In this document: piece after piece, positions 55,581 through 64,000 of the stretch
Layout: every line of letters starts with the position of its first letter
Numbering within the stretch: the stretch's first letter is position 1
Assembly: GCF_900104815.1 (NCBI RefSeq)
Contig: NZ_FNTD01000004.1
Coordinates: 6,323,001-6,387,000 of the forward strand
Direction of reading: 5' to 3'
DNA from: Streptomyces misionensis
GTDB taxonomy: Bacteria; Actinomycetota; Actinomycetes; Streptomycetales; Streptomycetaceae
Length of the DNA stretch: 64,000 bases
Made by a program: the position numbers and the translations under genes
The notes under the pieces: model-generated
Told to the model about the DNA's origin: nothing
Seen by the model: the letters and a program-made list of their open reading frames with translations, nothing else
The model's database searches: none

Positions 55581-56782
55581 TCAGCCGTCCCCCGGAGGCG
55601 GGCCGACGCACCCCGACCGGACCTCCGCCAGCAGCCGCGGGTAGTGCTCGCCGTAGGTGTGCACCGCGTGCCACACCGCGTCCAGTGCCGCCCTGAGCGG
55701 GGCCGGGTCCGCGGCGGCGAGCACGGCGGGCAGGGCGAAGTGCGGCTGTGAGATCGGCCCCCGCCCGCTCGGCCCGGTGGTGCCGTGCACGAACACCGGT
55801 GTGTCGTACTCGCCCCCGCCCGGTGACCGGTAGGGCGGACGCTCGGGCGGTACCGCCCCGAGCACCGAACGGTCCGGCACCCGCGGGTCGCGGCGCAGGG
55901 TTTCGCGCATCAGGGCGGGGTCGTCGAAGGGCGGCGGCAGCGGCCGGCCCAGTGACACCGCGGTGAGCGCCCGGGCGACCCACGGCACGTCGGTCAGACC
56001 CGCCGCCTCACAGGCCCGGTGGGCGGCCAGCACCGCCGTCGTGCGCTGGACGTCGGGGCCCGCCGCGTCCAGCGCGTGCACCAGGTCGCTGTCGAACCGG
56101 AGCAGACCCCGGACGTTGCCGCCGACGGCGCGCAGCCGTCCGCTCGGCAGCCGCCCGCCCCACTCCCACCGCTCGTGGTGCAGTCGCCGTTCCTCCGCGG
56201 CCCGTTCCTCCGCCTCGCGGGCCAGGCGTTCGCGCTCGGCGCGCTCCTCGGGGACGGGCGGCGGCGGGAGTTCGCGCGCGAAGCGGTGCCGGCAGGCGGC
56301 GATCCGGGAGGTCTGGCGGACCACCTGGTCCGGGCGCGGCGGCCCGGGCCAGAACTGGAGGAGATAGCTGTCCGCGCGCGGCTCCTTGTCCCCTCTGGCG
56401 TCCAGCCTGCTCCCCTTGTCCATGCCCCGGGCGCAGTACCGCACCCGGTAGTCGGCCGGGGCGAGACCCAGGTCCCACGCGGACTCGCCCGCCCGCAGCA
56501 CCAGCCTGGTGCGTCGCGACACCGGGCGGAAGGACACCTCCACCACGTCCTCCCAGGAGGGGTCCACCGGCGGGGCCTCGTCGTGCACCTCCACATCGAG
56601 GCCGACGCCTCCCGTGTGCAGCCCCGTGGTCAGCCAGAGCGCACCCGGGACCGCGGCCCCGCACAGCCCCCGCGCTGGCCCGCGAACGCCTCGTGCAGGT
56701 CCGGGCCCACGGCGTCCGGATCGCTCTCCACGTACATCCGGCCGTGGTGGACGTACACCTCTCCTGTGACCGGCCTGCGCAC
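55581..56782 (-). pseudogene. Hypothetical protein gene with apparent frameshift
   Basis: From GTG 56782, with a strong GAGGAGGGG site, the frame encodes VRRPVTGEVYVHHGRMYVES and on to AFAGQRGG, then runs into another 70-codon reading that ends early. The frame continuing as LCGAAVPGALWLTTGLHTGG and through 350 residues of good coding sequence is one base out. The break is at a run of five C (56667-56671; G on the coding strand); six would restore one 400-aa protein. The 3' part is Arg/Glu-rich in the middle (EERAERERLAREAEERAAEE) with no known domain. A sequencing error, a real mutation or phase variation are all possible. Confidence 0.65.
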
Positions 56783-56999
56783 GGCACCCCTCCTCACCCC
56801 GTCGACGGCCTCCGGAGCCCATGCCGGACGACGGGCCGTCACCTGCCCCGCATCATGACGCAGGGCACTGACAACGGCCCCGGCGACGGTGGCGCCGCGC
56901 CCCTGTCGTCCCGTCCGCTCCCCGTCCGCCGACGGCGAACGCGCGGCCCGGTCGGCCCCGGCCGGAACTCTTCGCCCCCTCTCCCGCGTTCTTCCGGGC

Positions 57000-57815
57000 G
57001 TGACCCTTCAGCAAGAGATCGTCGGCAACGCCATGCAGATGGCGGTCGTCAACCTGCACCCCGGGCAGACCGTGTACTGCGAGGCGGGGAAGTTCCTGTT
57101 CAAGACCACGAACGTGACCATGGAGACCCGGCTGTCCGGGCCGTCCGGGAGCGGTGGGCAGCAGCAGGGCGGCTCGGGCGGCGGCATGGGCGGGCTGCTG
57201 CGCCAGGCCATGGGCACCGCGATGCAGGTGGGGCAGCGGATGCTGGCCGGCGAATCGCTGGCGTTCCAGTACTTCACCGCCCAGGGCGGTCAGGGCACAG
57301 TCGGCTTCGCCGGGGTGCTCCCGGGGGAGATGCGCGCGCTGGAACTCGACGGCAACCGTGCCTGGTTCGCCGAGAAGGACGCCTTCGTGGCCGCGGAGTC
57401 CACGGTCGAGTTCGGCATCGCCTTCGCGGGCGGCCGTACCGGCATGAGCGGCGGCGAGGGCTTCGTCCTGGAGAAGTTCACCGGGTACGGCACGGTGATC
57501 ATCGCGGGCGCGGGCAACTTCATCGACCTCAACCCGGCGGACTTCGGCGGCCGCATCGAGGTGGACACCGGCTGTGTGGTCGCCTTCGAGGAGGGCATCC
57601 AGTACGGCGTGCAGCGGGTGGGCGGCCTCAACCGGCAGGGGCTGATGAACGCCGTCTTCGGCGGCGAGGGCCTGTCCCTGGCCACCCTGGAGGGCAACGG
57701 CCGGGTGATCCTCCAGTCCCTGACCATCGAGAGTCTGGCCAACGCCCTGAAGAAGGCCCAGGGCGGCGACAAGCAGGGCCCGACCGGCGGTCTGTTCTCC
57801 ACCCACGCCGGCTGA
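57000..57815 (+). CDS. AIM24 family protein
   Basis: Product of 271 aa from GTG 57000 (no ribosome site visible; the start is uncertain). AIM24/TIGR00266 features: LHPGQTVYCEAGKFLF near the start, a Gly/Gln-rich loop (about 45-60), LPGEMRALELDGNRAWFAEKDAFVAAES and GTVIIAGAGNFIDL, all in beta-rich form. Family members are widespread with unknown biochemical role. No signal peptide. It follows the broken gene on the opposite strand. Confidence 0.87.
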   Translation: MTLQQEIVGNAMQMAVVNLHPGQTVYCEAGKFLFKTTNVTMETRLSGPSGSGGQQQGGSGGGMGGLLRQAMGTAMQVGQRMLAGESLAFQYFTAQGGQGTVGFAGVLPGEMRALELDGNRAWFAEKDAFVAAESTVEFGIAFAGGRTGMSGGEGFVLEKFTGYGTVIIAGAGNFIDLNPADFGGRIEVDTGCVVAFEEGIQYGVQRVGGLNRQGLMNAVFGGEGLSLATLEGNGRVILQSLTIESLANALKKAQGGDKQGPTGGLFSTHAG

Positions 57816-57989
57816 GCCGCACCGCCCCCGCCCGGCGTCCTTCGAACGTGCCTCCCGTGACCGCCCTGTGCGCCTCGTGTGGCCGTCCGGAGGAGGAAGG
57901 TGAACTCGCTGAAAAACAGGGTTGACCGACGGCGGAATCTTCGACGGTGTCGTTGACATGTCCTTGTCTACGCGCGTCATCATGACGGC

Positions 57990-58424
57990 ATGCGAATCCC
58001 CCCACGCGCCGCTCGGATCGGCGCCGCAGCCGCAGTCCTGTCCGCCCTCCTCGTGGGCGGCACCGTCTCCGCCGGCCCGGCGGGCGCGGTGCCCGTCTCC
58101 ACCGCGACGGCCCACGCCGTACCCGCGTCCGCCGCCTCCGTCGGCAGCATCTGCCACAGCGCCCTGCCGCCGGAGGCCGACGACACCCTCGGCCTCATCG
58201 CCCAGGGCGGTCCCTACCCGTACTCGCAGGACGGCACGGTCTTCTCCAACCGCGAGGGCGTCCTGCCCGACCAGCCGTCCGGGTACTACCACGAGTACAC
58301 CGTCAAGACCCCCGGCTCCTCCACCCGCGGTGCCCGCCGCATCGTCACCGGCGAGCAGAACCAGGAGGACTACTACACCTCCGACCACTACGCCACGTTC
58401 GACCTGATCGACTTCGGCTGCTGA
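57990..58424 (+). CDS. Secreted guanyl-specific ribonuclease (RNase Sa family)
   Basis: Product of 144 aa; ATG 57990. Signal peptide to about 33, a short pro-region, then a mature domain of about 97 residues close to RNase Sa: ICHSALPPEADDTLGLIAQG, YPYSQDGTVFSNREGVLP, YYHEYTVKTPG with the catalytic Glu, RGARRIVTGE with Arg, and DHYATFDLIDFGC with His. The single disulfide Cys pair is present. It cleaves RNA after G. TTGACA (57953-57958) lies upstream and no ribosome site is visible, so the message may be leaderless. No barstar-like inhibitor gene is adjacent. Confidence 0.95.
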   Translation: MRIPPRAARIGAAAAVLSALLVGGTVSAGPAGAVPVSTATAHAVPASAASVGSICHSALPPEADDTLGLIAQGGPYPYSQDGTVFSNREGVLPDQPSGYYHEYTVKTPGSSTRGARRIVTGEQNQEDYYTSDHYATFDLIDFGC

Positions 58425-58436
58425 CCGACACAGAGC

Positions 58437-58481
58437 CTCGCCCCGCGGCCACCCACCCCCACCCATCGGCCGCGGGGCGAG
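58437..58481 (+). terminator. Strong terminator after the ribonuclease gene
   Basis: A perfect 14-bp stem (CTCGCCCCGCGGCC at 58437-58450, complement at 58468-58481) with a 17-base loop. Confidence 0.85.
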
Positions 58482-58597
58482 TCGTGTCCGGGCCGGCACG
58501 GAATTCTCCGGGGAACGGGCACCGATCCGGTCGCGCGCGCGTTCCCTCTGTACCGGGACGTGCCCGGCGGGCCTCGGGGGAGTCCGGAAGGGGAGCC

Positions 58598-59788
58598 ATG
58601 GACAGGCGGCAGACCGTCGATCTGGGGGAGTACGGGGAGGCGTTCCGCCGGAACCCGCATCCGGTGTACGCGCGGCTGCGCGAGGCCGGACCCGTGCACC
58701 GCGTCCGGCCGCCGGGCGCGGACGCGGGCTACGAGACCTGGCTGGTCGTGGGGTACGAGGAGGCGCGCGCCGCCCTGGCCGACCCCCGGCTCGCCAAGGA
58801 CGGCGCGAAGATCGGCGTCACCTTCGTCGACCAGCACCTGATCGGCAGGCACCTGCTGAGCACCGACCCGCCGCAGCACACCCGGCTGCGCGGCCTCGTC
58901 ACCCGCGCCTTCACCATGCGCCGCATCGAGCAACTGCGCCCGCGCGTCCAGCGGATCACCGACGACCTGCTGGACGAGATGCTGGCGCACGACAGGGCCG
59001 ACCTCATCGCCTCCCTCGCCTACCCGCTGCCCCTCACCGTCATCTGCGAACTGCTCGGCGTCCCCGAGATGGACCGCACCGAGTTCCGCGAGATCTCCTC
59101 GCAGGTGGTCGCCCCGACCGACCCGGAGGCGGAGCACGAGGCGGTCGTCCGCCTCGGCGAGTACCTCACCGAACTGATCGAGGACAAACGCTGTGCCGGA
59201 CCCACCGGCGACCTGCTCGGCGACCTGGTCCGCACCACCGCCGAGGACGGCGACCGGCTCTCGCCCGAGGAACTGCGCGGCATGGCCTTCCTGTTGCTCA
59301 TCGCCGGACACGAGACCACGGTCAACCTCATCGGCAACGGCGTCCTCGCGCTGCTCACCCACCCCGATCAACTCGCCGCCCTGCGCGCCGACACGAGCCT
59401 GATCGACGGCGTGGTGGAGGAGGCGCTGCGCTGGGAGGGCCCGGTGGAGAACGCCACGTTCCGGTACGCGGCCGAGCCGCTGGAGCTCGGGGGCGTGCGG
59501 ATCGAACAGGGCGACCACGTGATGATCGGGCTCACCGCGGCCCAGCGCGACGGCGCCCGGTTCCCCGCCCCCGACCGCTTCGACATCCGCCGCGACACCC
59601 GCGGCCACCTCGCCTTCGGCCACGGCATCCACTACTGCCTCGGCGCGCCCCTGGCCCGCCTGGAGGGCCGCACCGCCATCGCCACCCTGCTGGAACGCGC
59701 CCCGGGACTCGCCCTGGACGGCCCCCACGGCGAGTGGCTGCCGGGCATGCTCATGCGCGGCCTGCGCACCCTGCCGGTGCGCTGGTAG
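58598..59788 (+). CDS. Cytochrome P450
   Basis: Product of 396 aa; ATG 58598 with AAGGGGAG upstream. I-helix AGHETT (about 235), ExxR in EEALRW (about 279) and the haem-binding FGHGIHYCLGA with Cys near 350. Sequence style resembles CYP107-type soluble actinobacterial P450s. No ferredoxin or reductase gene is adjacent, and no biosynthetic cluster is evident, so the substrate is unknown. Confidence 0.95.
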   Translation: MDRRQTVDLGEYGEAFRRNPHPVYARLREAGPVHRVRPPGADAGYETWLVVGYEEARAALADPRLAKDGAKIGVTFVDQHLIGRHLLSTDPPQHTRLRGLVTRAFTMRRIEQLRPRVQRITDDLLDEMLAHDRADLIASLAYPLPLTVICELLGVPEMDRTEFREISSQVVAPTDPEAEHEAVVRLGEYLTELIEDKRCAGPTGDLLGDLVRTTAEDGDRLSPEELRGMAFLLLIAGHETTVNLIGNGVLALLTHPDQLAALRADTSLIDGVVEEALRWEGPVENATFRYAAEPLELGGVRIEQGDHVMIGLTAAQRDGARFPAPDRFDIRRDTRGHLAFGHGIHYCLGAPLARLEGRTAIATLLERAPGLALDGPHGEWLPGMLMRGLRTLPVRW

Positions 59789-59838
59789 CGAGGCCCCCTG
59801 GAGGCACCGCCGCCGTGCGGCGGCCCCGCACGCCGGCC

Positions 59839-60843
59839 CTACGCCCCCGGAATCTCCCCGAGCGCCACCGCCCGCCGCTCCCGGCGCGAGATCTCGCAGG
59901 CCTCGGCGATCCGCAGCGCCTCCAGGGCCTGCCGCCCGTCACAGGGATTGGGCCGCTCGCCGCGCAGCACGTCCACGAAGGCGCACAGTTCGGCCTCGTA
60001 GGCGGGGGCGAACCGCTCCAGGAAGCCGGTCCAGGGCTTGTCCGCGGGCGGCGGCCCGCTCGGTTCGGTGGAGGCGAGCGGCGTACGGTCGTCCAGACCG
60101 ACCACGGCCGTGTCGTGCTCGCCGGCCAGCTCCATGCGGACGTCGTAGCCGGCGCCGTTCACCCGGGTCGCGCTCGCGGTGGCCAGGGTGCCGTCGTCCA
60201 GGGTGAGCAGCGCCGCCCCCGTGCCGACGTCGCCGGCCTCCCGGAACATCGCGGGGCCGGCGTCCGAGCCGGTGGCGTAGACGTCGGTCACCTCGCGGCC
60301 GGTCACCCAGCGCAGGACGTCGAAGTCATGGATGAGCGTGTCCCGGAACAGGCCGCCGGACAGCGGCAGCCAGTCGGCCGGGGGAGGGGACTGGTCGCAG
60401 GTCAGGGCGCGGACGGTGTGCAGCCGGCCGAGCCGCCCGGAGCGTACCGCCTCGCGGGCGCCCGCGTATCCGGCGTCGAACCGCCGCTGGAAGCCCATCT
60501 GGAGCACCGTCTGGGCCGCCGCCACCTCGGCGAGCGCCTGGAGCGTGCCCGGGACGTCCAGGGCGATCGGCTTCTCGCAGAAGACCGGCAGGCCCGAGCG
60601 GGCCGCCCGGCCGATCAGCTCGGCGTGCGCCGCGGTCGCCGTCGTGATCACCACCGCGTCCACGCCCCACCTGAAGATCTCGTCCACCCCCGGCGCCGCC
60701 GTCTCGCCCAGCCGCTGCGCCAGCCGCTGGGCCCGCGCCGGATCGGCGTCCGTGAGGATCAGCGATCCGACCTCGCGATGACGGCTGAGCGTGTTCGCGT
60801 GGAGGGTCCCGATGCGGCCCGTACCGATGACGCCGATGCGCAT
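59839..60843 (-). CDS. Gfo/Idh/MocA family NAD(P)-dependent oxidoreductase
   Basis: Product of 334 aa; ATG 60843, no ribosome site visible. Rossmann GTGRIGTLHA (about 7-16), cofactor motif EKPIALD (about 92-98) with the catalytic Lys, and DTLIHDFDVLRW with the His/Asp pair (about 170). Most similar in pattern to inositol 2-dehydrogenases. Divergent from the GntR regulator and close to a sugar ABC transporter, which suggests sugar or inositol degradation. Confidence 0.9.
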   Translation of the reverse strand: MRIGVIGTGRIGTLHANTLSRHREVGSLILTDADPARAQRLAQRLGETAAPGVDEIFRWGVDAVVITTATAAHAELIGRAARSGLPVFCEKPIALDVPGTLQALAEVAAAQTVLQMGFQRRFDAGYAGAREAVRSGRLGRLHTVRALTCDQSPPPADWLPLSGGLFRDTLIHDFDVLRWVTGREVTDVYATGSDAGPAMFREAGDVGTGAALLTLDDGTLATASATRVNGAGYDVRMELAGEHDTAVVGLDDRTPLASTEPSGPPPADKPWTGFLERFAPAYEAELCAFVDVLRGERPNPCDGRQALEALRIAEACEISRRERRAVALGEIPGA

Positions 60844-60884
60844 GGGAACAAAGTGGGGGCGGAGCCGGTGCCCTGTCAATTCGC

Positions 60885-60896
60885 ATGTCAGGACAA
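60885..60896. promoter_or_regulatory. GntR operator candidate in divergent region
   Basis: ATGTCAGGACAA is a TGTC-N2-GACA palindrome between the dehydrogenase and gntR genes. Very similar to TTGTCCGGACAA before the transporter genes (61734-61745). Confidence 0.6.
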
Positions 60897-60946
60897 CCGG
60901 ACTTCACGACTTCCCGTCAACCCGTCACGCGGCTACGCTCGGGCCC

Positions 60947-61711
60947 GTGCCGAAACCTGTTGTGGACCCGACCGTCGCGCTCGACCTCCGTGTGGACCGT
61001 AGCTCGCCGGTGCCGTTGTACTTCCAGCTCTCCCAGCAGCTGGAGGCCGCCATCGAGCGCGGTGGCCTGACTCCCGGCAGCCTCCTGGGCAACGAGATCG
61101 AACTGGCCGCACGGCTCGGACTGTCCCGGCCCACCGTCCGCCAGGCCATCCAGTCCCTCGTGGACAAGGGCCTCCTCGTGCGCCGCCGGGGCGTCGGCAC
61201 CCAGGTCGTGCACAGCCAGGTCAAGCGCCCCCTGGAGCTGAGCAGCCTCTACGACGACCTGGAGGCGGCCGGGCAGCGCCCGGCGACCAAGGTCCTGGTC
61301 AACACGGTCGTCCCGGCCTCCGCGGAGATCGCCGCGGCGCTCGGTGTCGCCGAGGGCGGCGACGTGCACCGCGTCGAACGGCTCCGGCTCGCGCACGACG
61401 AGCCGATGGCCTATCTGGTCAACCACCTGCCGCCCGGCCTGTTCGACCTGGACACGGCCCAGCTGGAGGCGACCGGCCTGTACCGGCTGATGCGCGCCGC
61501 CGGGATCACCCTGCACAGCGCCCGCCAGTCGATCGGCGCCCGGGGCGCCACCGCCATGGAGGCCGACCGGCTCGGCGAGGCCGAGGGCGCGCCGCTGCTC
61601 ACCATGCGGCGGACCACCTTCGACGACACCGGCCGCGCGGTCGAGTTCGGCGACCACACCTACCGCCCGGCCCGCTACTCCTTCGAGTTCCAGCTGCTCG
61701 TGCGCCCCTGA
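60947..61711 (+). CDS. GntR family regulator (HutC/UTRA type)
   Basis: Product of 254 aa; GTG 60947. There is no ribosome site; a TACGCT -10 (60934-60939) would start transcription at or next to this GTG, so a leaderless message is likely. Winged helix about 20-85 (PLYFQLSQQLEAAIERGGL, then LAARLGLSRPTVRQAIQSLV); UTRA effector domain about 95-250 (RVERLRLAHDEPMAYLVNHL). Probably represses the transporter that starts 212 bp downstream and the divergent dehydrogenase in the absence of a sugar ligand. Confidence 0.92.
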   Translation: MPKPVVDPTVALDLRVDRSSPVPLYFQLSQQLEAAIERGGLTPGSLLGNEIELAARLGLSRPTVRQAIQSLVDKGLLVRRRGVGTQVVHSQVKRPLELSSLYDDLEAAGQRPATKVLVNTVVPASAEIAAALGVAEGGDVHRVERLRLAHDEPMAYLVNHLPPGLFDLDTAQLEATGLYRLMRAAGITLHSARQSIGARGATAMEADRLGEAEGAPLLTMRRTTFDDTGRAVEFGDHTYRPARYSFEFQLLVRP

Positions 61712-61733
61712 CGACGGCCCAGGGTTCGTCGCA

Positions 61734-61745
61734 TTGTCCGGACAA
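61734..61745 (+). promoter_or_regulatory. GntR operator candidate before the sugar transporter
   Basis: TTGTCCGGACAA is a perfect 12-bp palindrome, 23 bp after the gntR stop and 180 bp before the binding-protein gene. Same core as the site at 60885-60896. Confidence 0.65.
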
Positions 61746-61923
61746 GGTGACCGGGATCTCCTCCCCGGCCGCACTCCCGACCCGGCCGATGACCGATACT
61801 GAAGTGTTTGGGGCTGGTGAGGTCGCCGCCGGGACACGCCGACGGTGAGGTCGCCCGCCCCTTACGCACGTCGGAGCAAGGACAGCCGGCCACAGCCGGC
61901 GACAGGGAGAAGGGCACGGCCTC

Positions 61924-62928
61924 GTGGCACGGTTTCGTACCTGGGCAGTCATGGCAGTCGCGGGGGCACTCTCGGTGTCCCTGGCGGGTTGCAGCAGCAC
62001 CGGCGGGAAGCGGGCCGAGGACGCCCGCAAGGCCGCCGTGGCCCAGGGCAGGGCGGCGGTGAACACGCCCCGCTGGACCTTCGCGATGATCACGCACTCG
62101 GGGGACGGCGACACCTTCTGGGACATCGTGCAGAGCGGTGCCAAGCAGGCCGCCGTCAAGGACAACATCAACTTCCTCTACTCGCACGACGACGACGCGC
62201 AGCAGCAGGCCCAGCTGGTGGACGCGGCGGTCGACAAGAAGGTCGACGGGATCATCGTCACCCTCGCCAAGCCGGACGCCATGAAGGCGTCGGTCGAGCG
62301 CGCCGAGAGGGCCGGCATCCCGGTGATCACGGTCAACTCCGGCTCCGAGCAGTCCAAGGCCTTCGGCGCGCTGACCCACATCGGCCAGGACGAGACCATC
62401 GCCGGCGAGGCGGTGGGCGACGAGCTGAACAAGCGGGGCAAGAAGAAGGCCCTGTGCGTGCTGCACGAGCAGGGCAACGTCGGTCACGAGCAGCGCTGCG
62501 ACGGCGTCGCCAAGACCTTCCACGGCACCACGCAGAAGCTCTACGTCAACGGCACCAACATGCCGGACGTGCAGTCCGCCATCGAGGCCAAGCTCCAGGC
62601 CGACAAGTCCGTGGACGCGGTCGTCACCCTCGGCGCGCCGTACGCGGACACCGCGGTGAAGGCCAAGGGCGACGCGGGCAGCAAGGCCGAGGTGGACACC
62701 TTCGACCTCAACGCCCAGGTCGCGGCCTCCCTGAAGAACGGCACGCTGGGCTTCGCCGTGGACCAGCAGCCGTACCTCCAGGGCTACGAGGCGGTCGACC
62801 TGCTGTGGGCCTACAAGTACAACGGCGACGTCCTCGGCGGCGGCAAGCCGGTGCTGACCGGCCCGCAGATCATCACCAAGGACCAGGCGGCCACGCTGGC
62901 GGCGTACACCGAGCGGGGCACCCGATGA
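61924..62928 (+). CDS. Sugar ABC transporter substrate-binding lipoprotein
   Basis: Product of 334 aa; GTG 61924 with GGGAGAAGGG upstream. Lipobox near LSVSLAGCSS (Cys about 22). Periplasmic-binding protein type 1 (RbsB-like) fold: FWDIVQSGAKQAA, DGIIVTLAKPDAM, GIPVITVNSG, AVDQQPYLQGYEAV. It captures a sugar or polyol outside the cell for the downstream permease. The neighbours suggest inositol or ribose-type substrates. Confidence 0.94.
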   Translation: MARFRTWAVMAVAGALSVSLAGCSSTGGKRAEDARKAAVAQGRAAVNTPRWTFAMITHSGDGDTFWDIVQSGAKQAAVKDNINFLYSHDDDAQQQAQLVDAAVDKKVDGIIVTLAKPDAMKASVERAERAGIPVITVNSGSEQSKAFGALTHIGQDETIAGEAVGDELNKRGKKKALCVLHEQGNVGHEQRCDGVAKTFHGTTQKLYVNGTNMPDVQSAIEAKLQADKSVDAVVTLGAPYADTAVKAKGDAGSKAEVDTFDLNAQVAASLKNGTLGFAVDQQPYLQGYEAVDLLWAYKYNGDVLGGGKPVLTGPQIITKDQAATLAAYTERGTR

Positions 62929-63980
62929 GCGCGACCGCCGAACGCAAGACCGATGAACAAGTGGCCGACGAAAGGATCCTTCGGACCTCTCCGCTGAAGA
63001 AGCTCCTCGCCCGCCCCGAACTGGGCTCGGTCGTCGGCGCCCTCGCCGTCTTCGTGTTCTTCGCCTTCGTCGCCGACGGCTTCCTGCGCGCCTCCAGCCT
63101 CAGCACCGTCCTGTACGCCTCCTCGACCATCGGGATCATGGCCGTACCGGTGGCCCTCCTGATGATCGGCGGCGAGTTCGACCTGTCGGCGGGCGTCATG
63201 GTGACCTCCGCGGCGCTGATCTCCTCGATGTTCAGCTACCAGATGACGGCGAACACCTGGGTCGGCGTCGGCGTGTCGCTCCTCGTCACACTGGCCGTCG
63301 GCGCCTTCAACGGCTTCATGCTCACCCGCACCAAGCTGCCCAGCTTCATCATCACCCTGGGCACCTTCCTGATGCTGTGCGGCATGAACCTGGGCTTCAC
63401 CAAGCTGATCGACGGCACGGTCTCCACCAAGACCATCGCCGACATGGAGGGCTTCTCCAGCGCCCGCGCCGTCTTCGCCTCCACGGTCACCGTCGGCGGG
63501 GTCGACTTCAAGATCACCATCCTGTGGTGGCTCGCCCTGGTCGCCCTCGGCTCCTGGATCCTGCTGCGCACCCGCGTCGGCAACTGGATCTTCGCGGTCG
63601 GCGGCAACGAGGACGCGGCCCGCGCGGTCGGCGTCCCGGTGGCCAAGACCAAGATCGGCCTCTACATGGGCGTCGCGTTCGGCGCCTGGATCTCCGGCCA
63701 GCACCTGCTCTTCTCCTTCGACGCCGTCCAGTCCGGCGAGGGCGTCGGCAACGAGCTGATCTACATCATCGCGGCCGTCATCGGCGGCTGCCTGATCACC
63801 GGCGGCTACGGCAGCGCGATCGGCTCCGCCGTGGGCGCCCTGCTGTTCGGCATGACCAGCAAGGGCATCGTCTTCGCCGAGTGGAACCCCGACTGGTTCA
63901 AGTTCTTCCTCGGAGCGATGCTGCTCCTCGCGACCCTGCTCAACGCCTGGGTCCGCAAGCGCGCGGAGGCGACGGCATGA
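62925..63980 (+). CDS. Sugar ABC transporter permease (RbsC-like)
   Basis: Product of 351 aa; ATG 62925 overlaps the previous stop (ATGA). About eight to ten hydrophobic segments; the binding-protein-dependent permease signature is MIGGEFDLSAGVMV (about 80-93) and VGGNEDAARAVGVPV near 225. It passes the sugar across the membrane with the ATPase encoded next. Confidence 0.94.
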   Translation: MSATAERKTDEQVADERILRTSPLKKLLARPELGSVVGALAVFVFFAFVADGFLRASSLSTVLYASSTIGIMAVPVALLMIGGEFDLSAGVMVTSAALISSMFSYQMTANTWVGVGVSLLVTLAVGAFNGFMLTRTKLPSFIITLGTFLMLCGMNLGFTKLIDGTVSTKTIADMEGFSSARAVFASTVTVGGVDFKITILWWLALVALGSWILLRTRVGNWIFAVGGNEDAARAVGVPVAKTKIGLYMGVAFGAWISGQHLLFSFDAVQSGEGVGNELIYIIAAVIGGCLITGGYGSAIGSAVGALLFGMTSKGIVFAEWNPDWFKFFLGAMLLLATLLNAWVRKRAEATA

Positions 63981-64000
63981 CGCAGACCAAGACACCCGCG
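63977..64000 (+). CDS. Start of the next transporter gene (probable ATPase), partial
   Basis: ATG 63977 overlaps the permease stop (ATGA) and encodes MTQTKTPA before the window ends. In this transporter type the remaining gene is the ATP-binding protein (RbsA-like); that is inferred from gene order, not sequence. Confidence 0.6.

Overview
The window is typical Streptomyces chromosome: very high G+C, third positions almost always G or C, many ATGA/GTGA gene overlaps, GTG starts, and Streptomyces-type secreted proteins (an S1 trypsin, an RNase Sa homologue, a CBM2-carrying esterase). I see no rRNA, tRNA, CRISPR array, insertion sequence or prophage.

Left part (1-19.3 kb). A tight, fully overlapping five-gene run (203-8744) encodes a trypsin-like protease fused to a long C-terminal region, a PknG-type Ser/Thr kinase, a vWA protein with a zinc ribbon, a four-helix membrane protein and a membrane-anchored solute-binding protein. 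The last two recall the GlnX/GlnH partners of mycobacterial PknG, so I read this as a nutrient-sensing kinase relay with an added protease and vWA module. Then follow a patatin-like lipase divergent from a LysR regulator, a small tautomerase, a secreted trypsin, a large LAL regulator, and a GAF-LuxR regulator divergent from two translationally coupled acyl-CoA synthetases.

Middle and right (20.1-53.8 kb). Purine degradation genes dominate: 8-oxoguanine deaminase, an NCS2 purine permease, uricase, HIU hydrolase (uraH), OHCU decarboxylase (uraD), allantoinase (allB), allantoicase (alc) and an IclR regulator (allR). Glyoxylate disposal genes accompany them: gcl, hyi, glxR and malate synthase aceB. 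A catalase sits between gcl and hyi-glxR and can remove the H2O2 made by uricase. These genes lie in several blocks, interrupted by unrelated genes (a Shedu-type defence nuclease, thioesterase, phosphatase, acetyltransferase, alanine aminotransferase, HxlR regulator, divergent IucA/IucC siderophore synthetases, CAP-domain protein, CE1-like esterase, HipA-like kinase, MocA-like nucleotidyltransferase). Shared operator sequences tie the blocks together: 15-bp TTCC/GGAA inverted repeats, usually in pairs exactly 21 bp apart, at gcl, hyi, aceB and allR, with a single copy at the catalase. A second palindrome (TCAACA-N4-GTTGA type) overlaps or abuts the -35 box at the catalase, uraD, aceB and allB promoters.

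Right end (54.2-64 kb). A flavohaemoglobin-like protein, a gene apparently broken by a one-base loss in a G tract, an AIM24 protein, an RNase Sa homologue, a cytochrome P450, and a Gfo/Idh/MocA dehydrogenase divergent from a GntR/UTRA regulator. These are followed by a ribose-type sugar ABC transporter cut by the window edge. A shared TGTC-N2-GACA operator connects the regulator region to the transporter.
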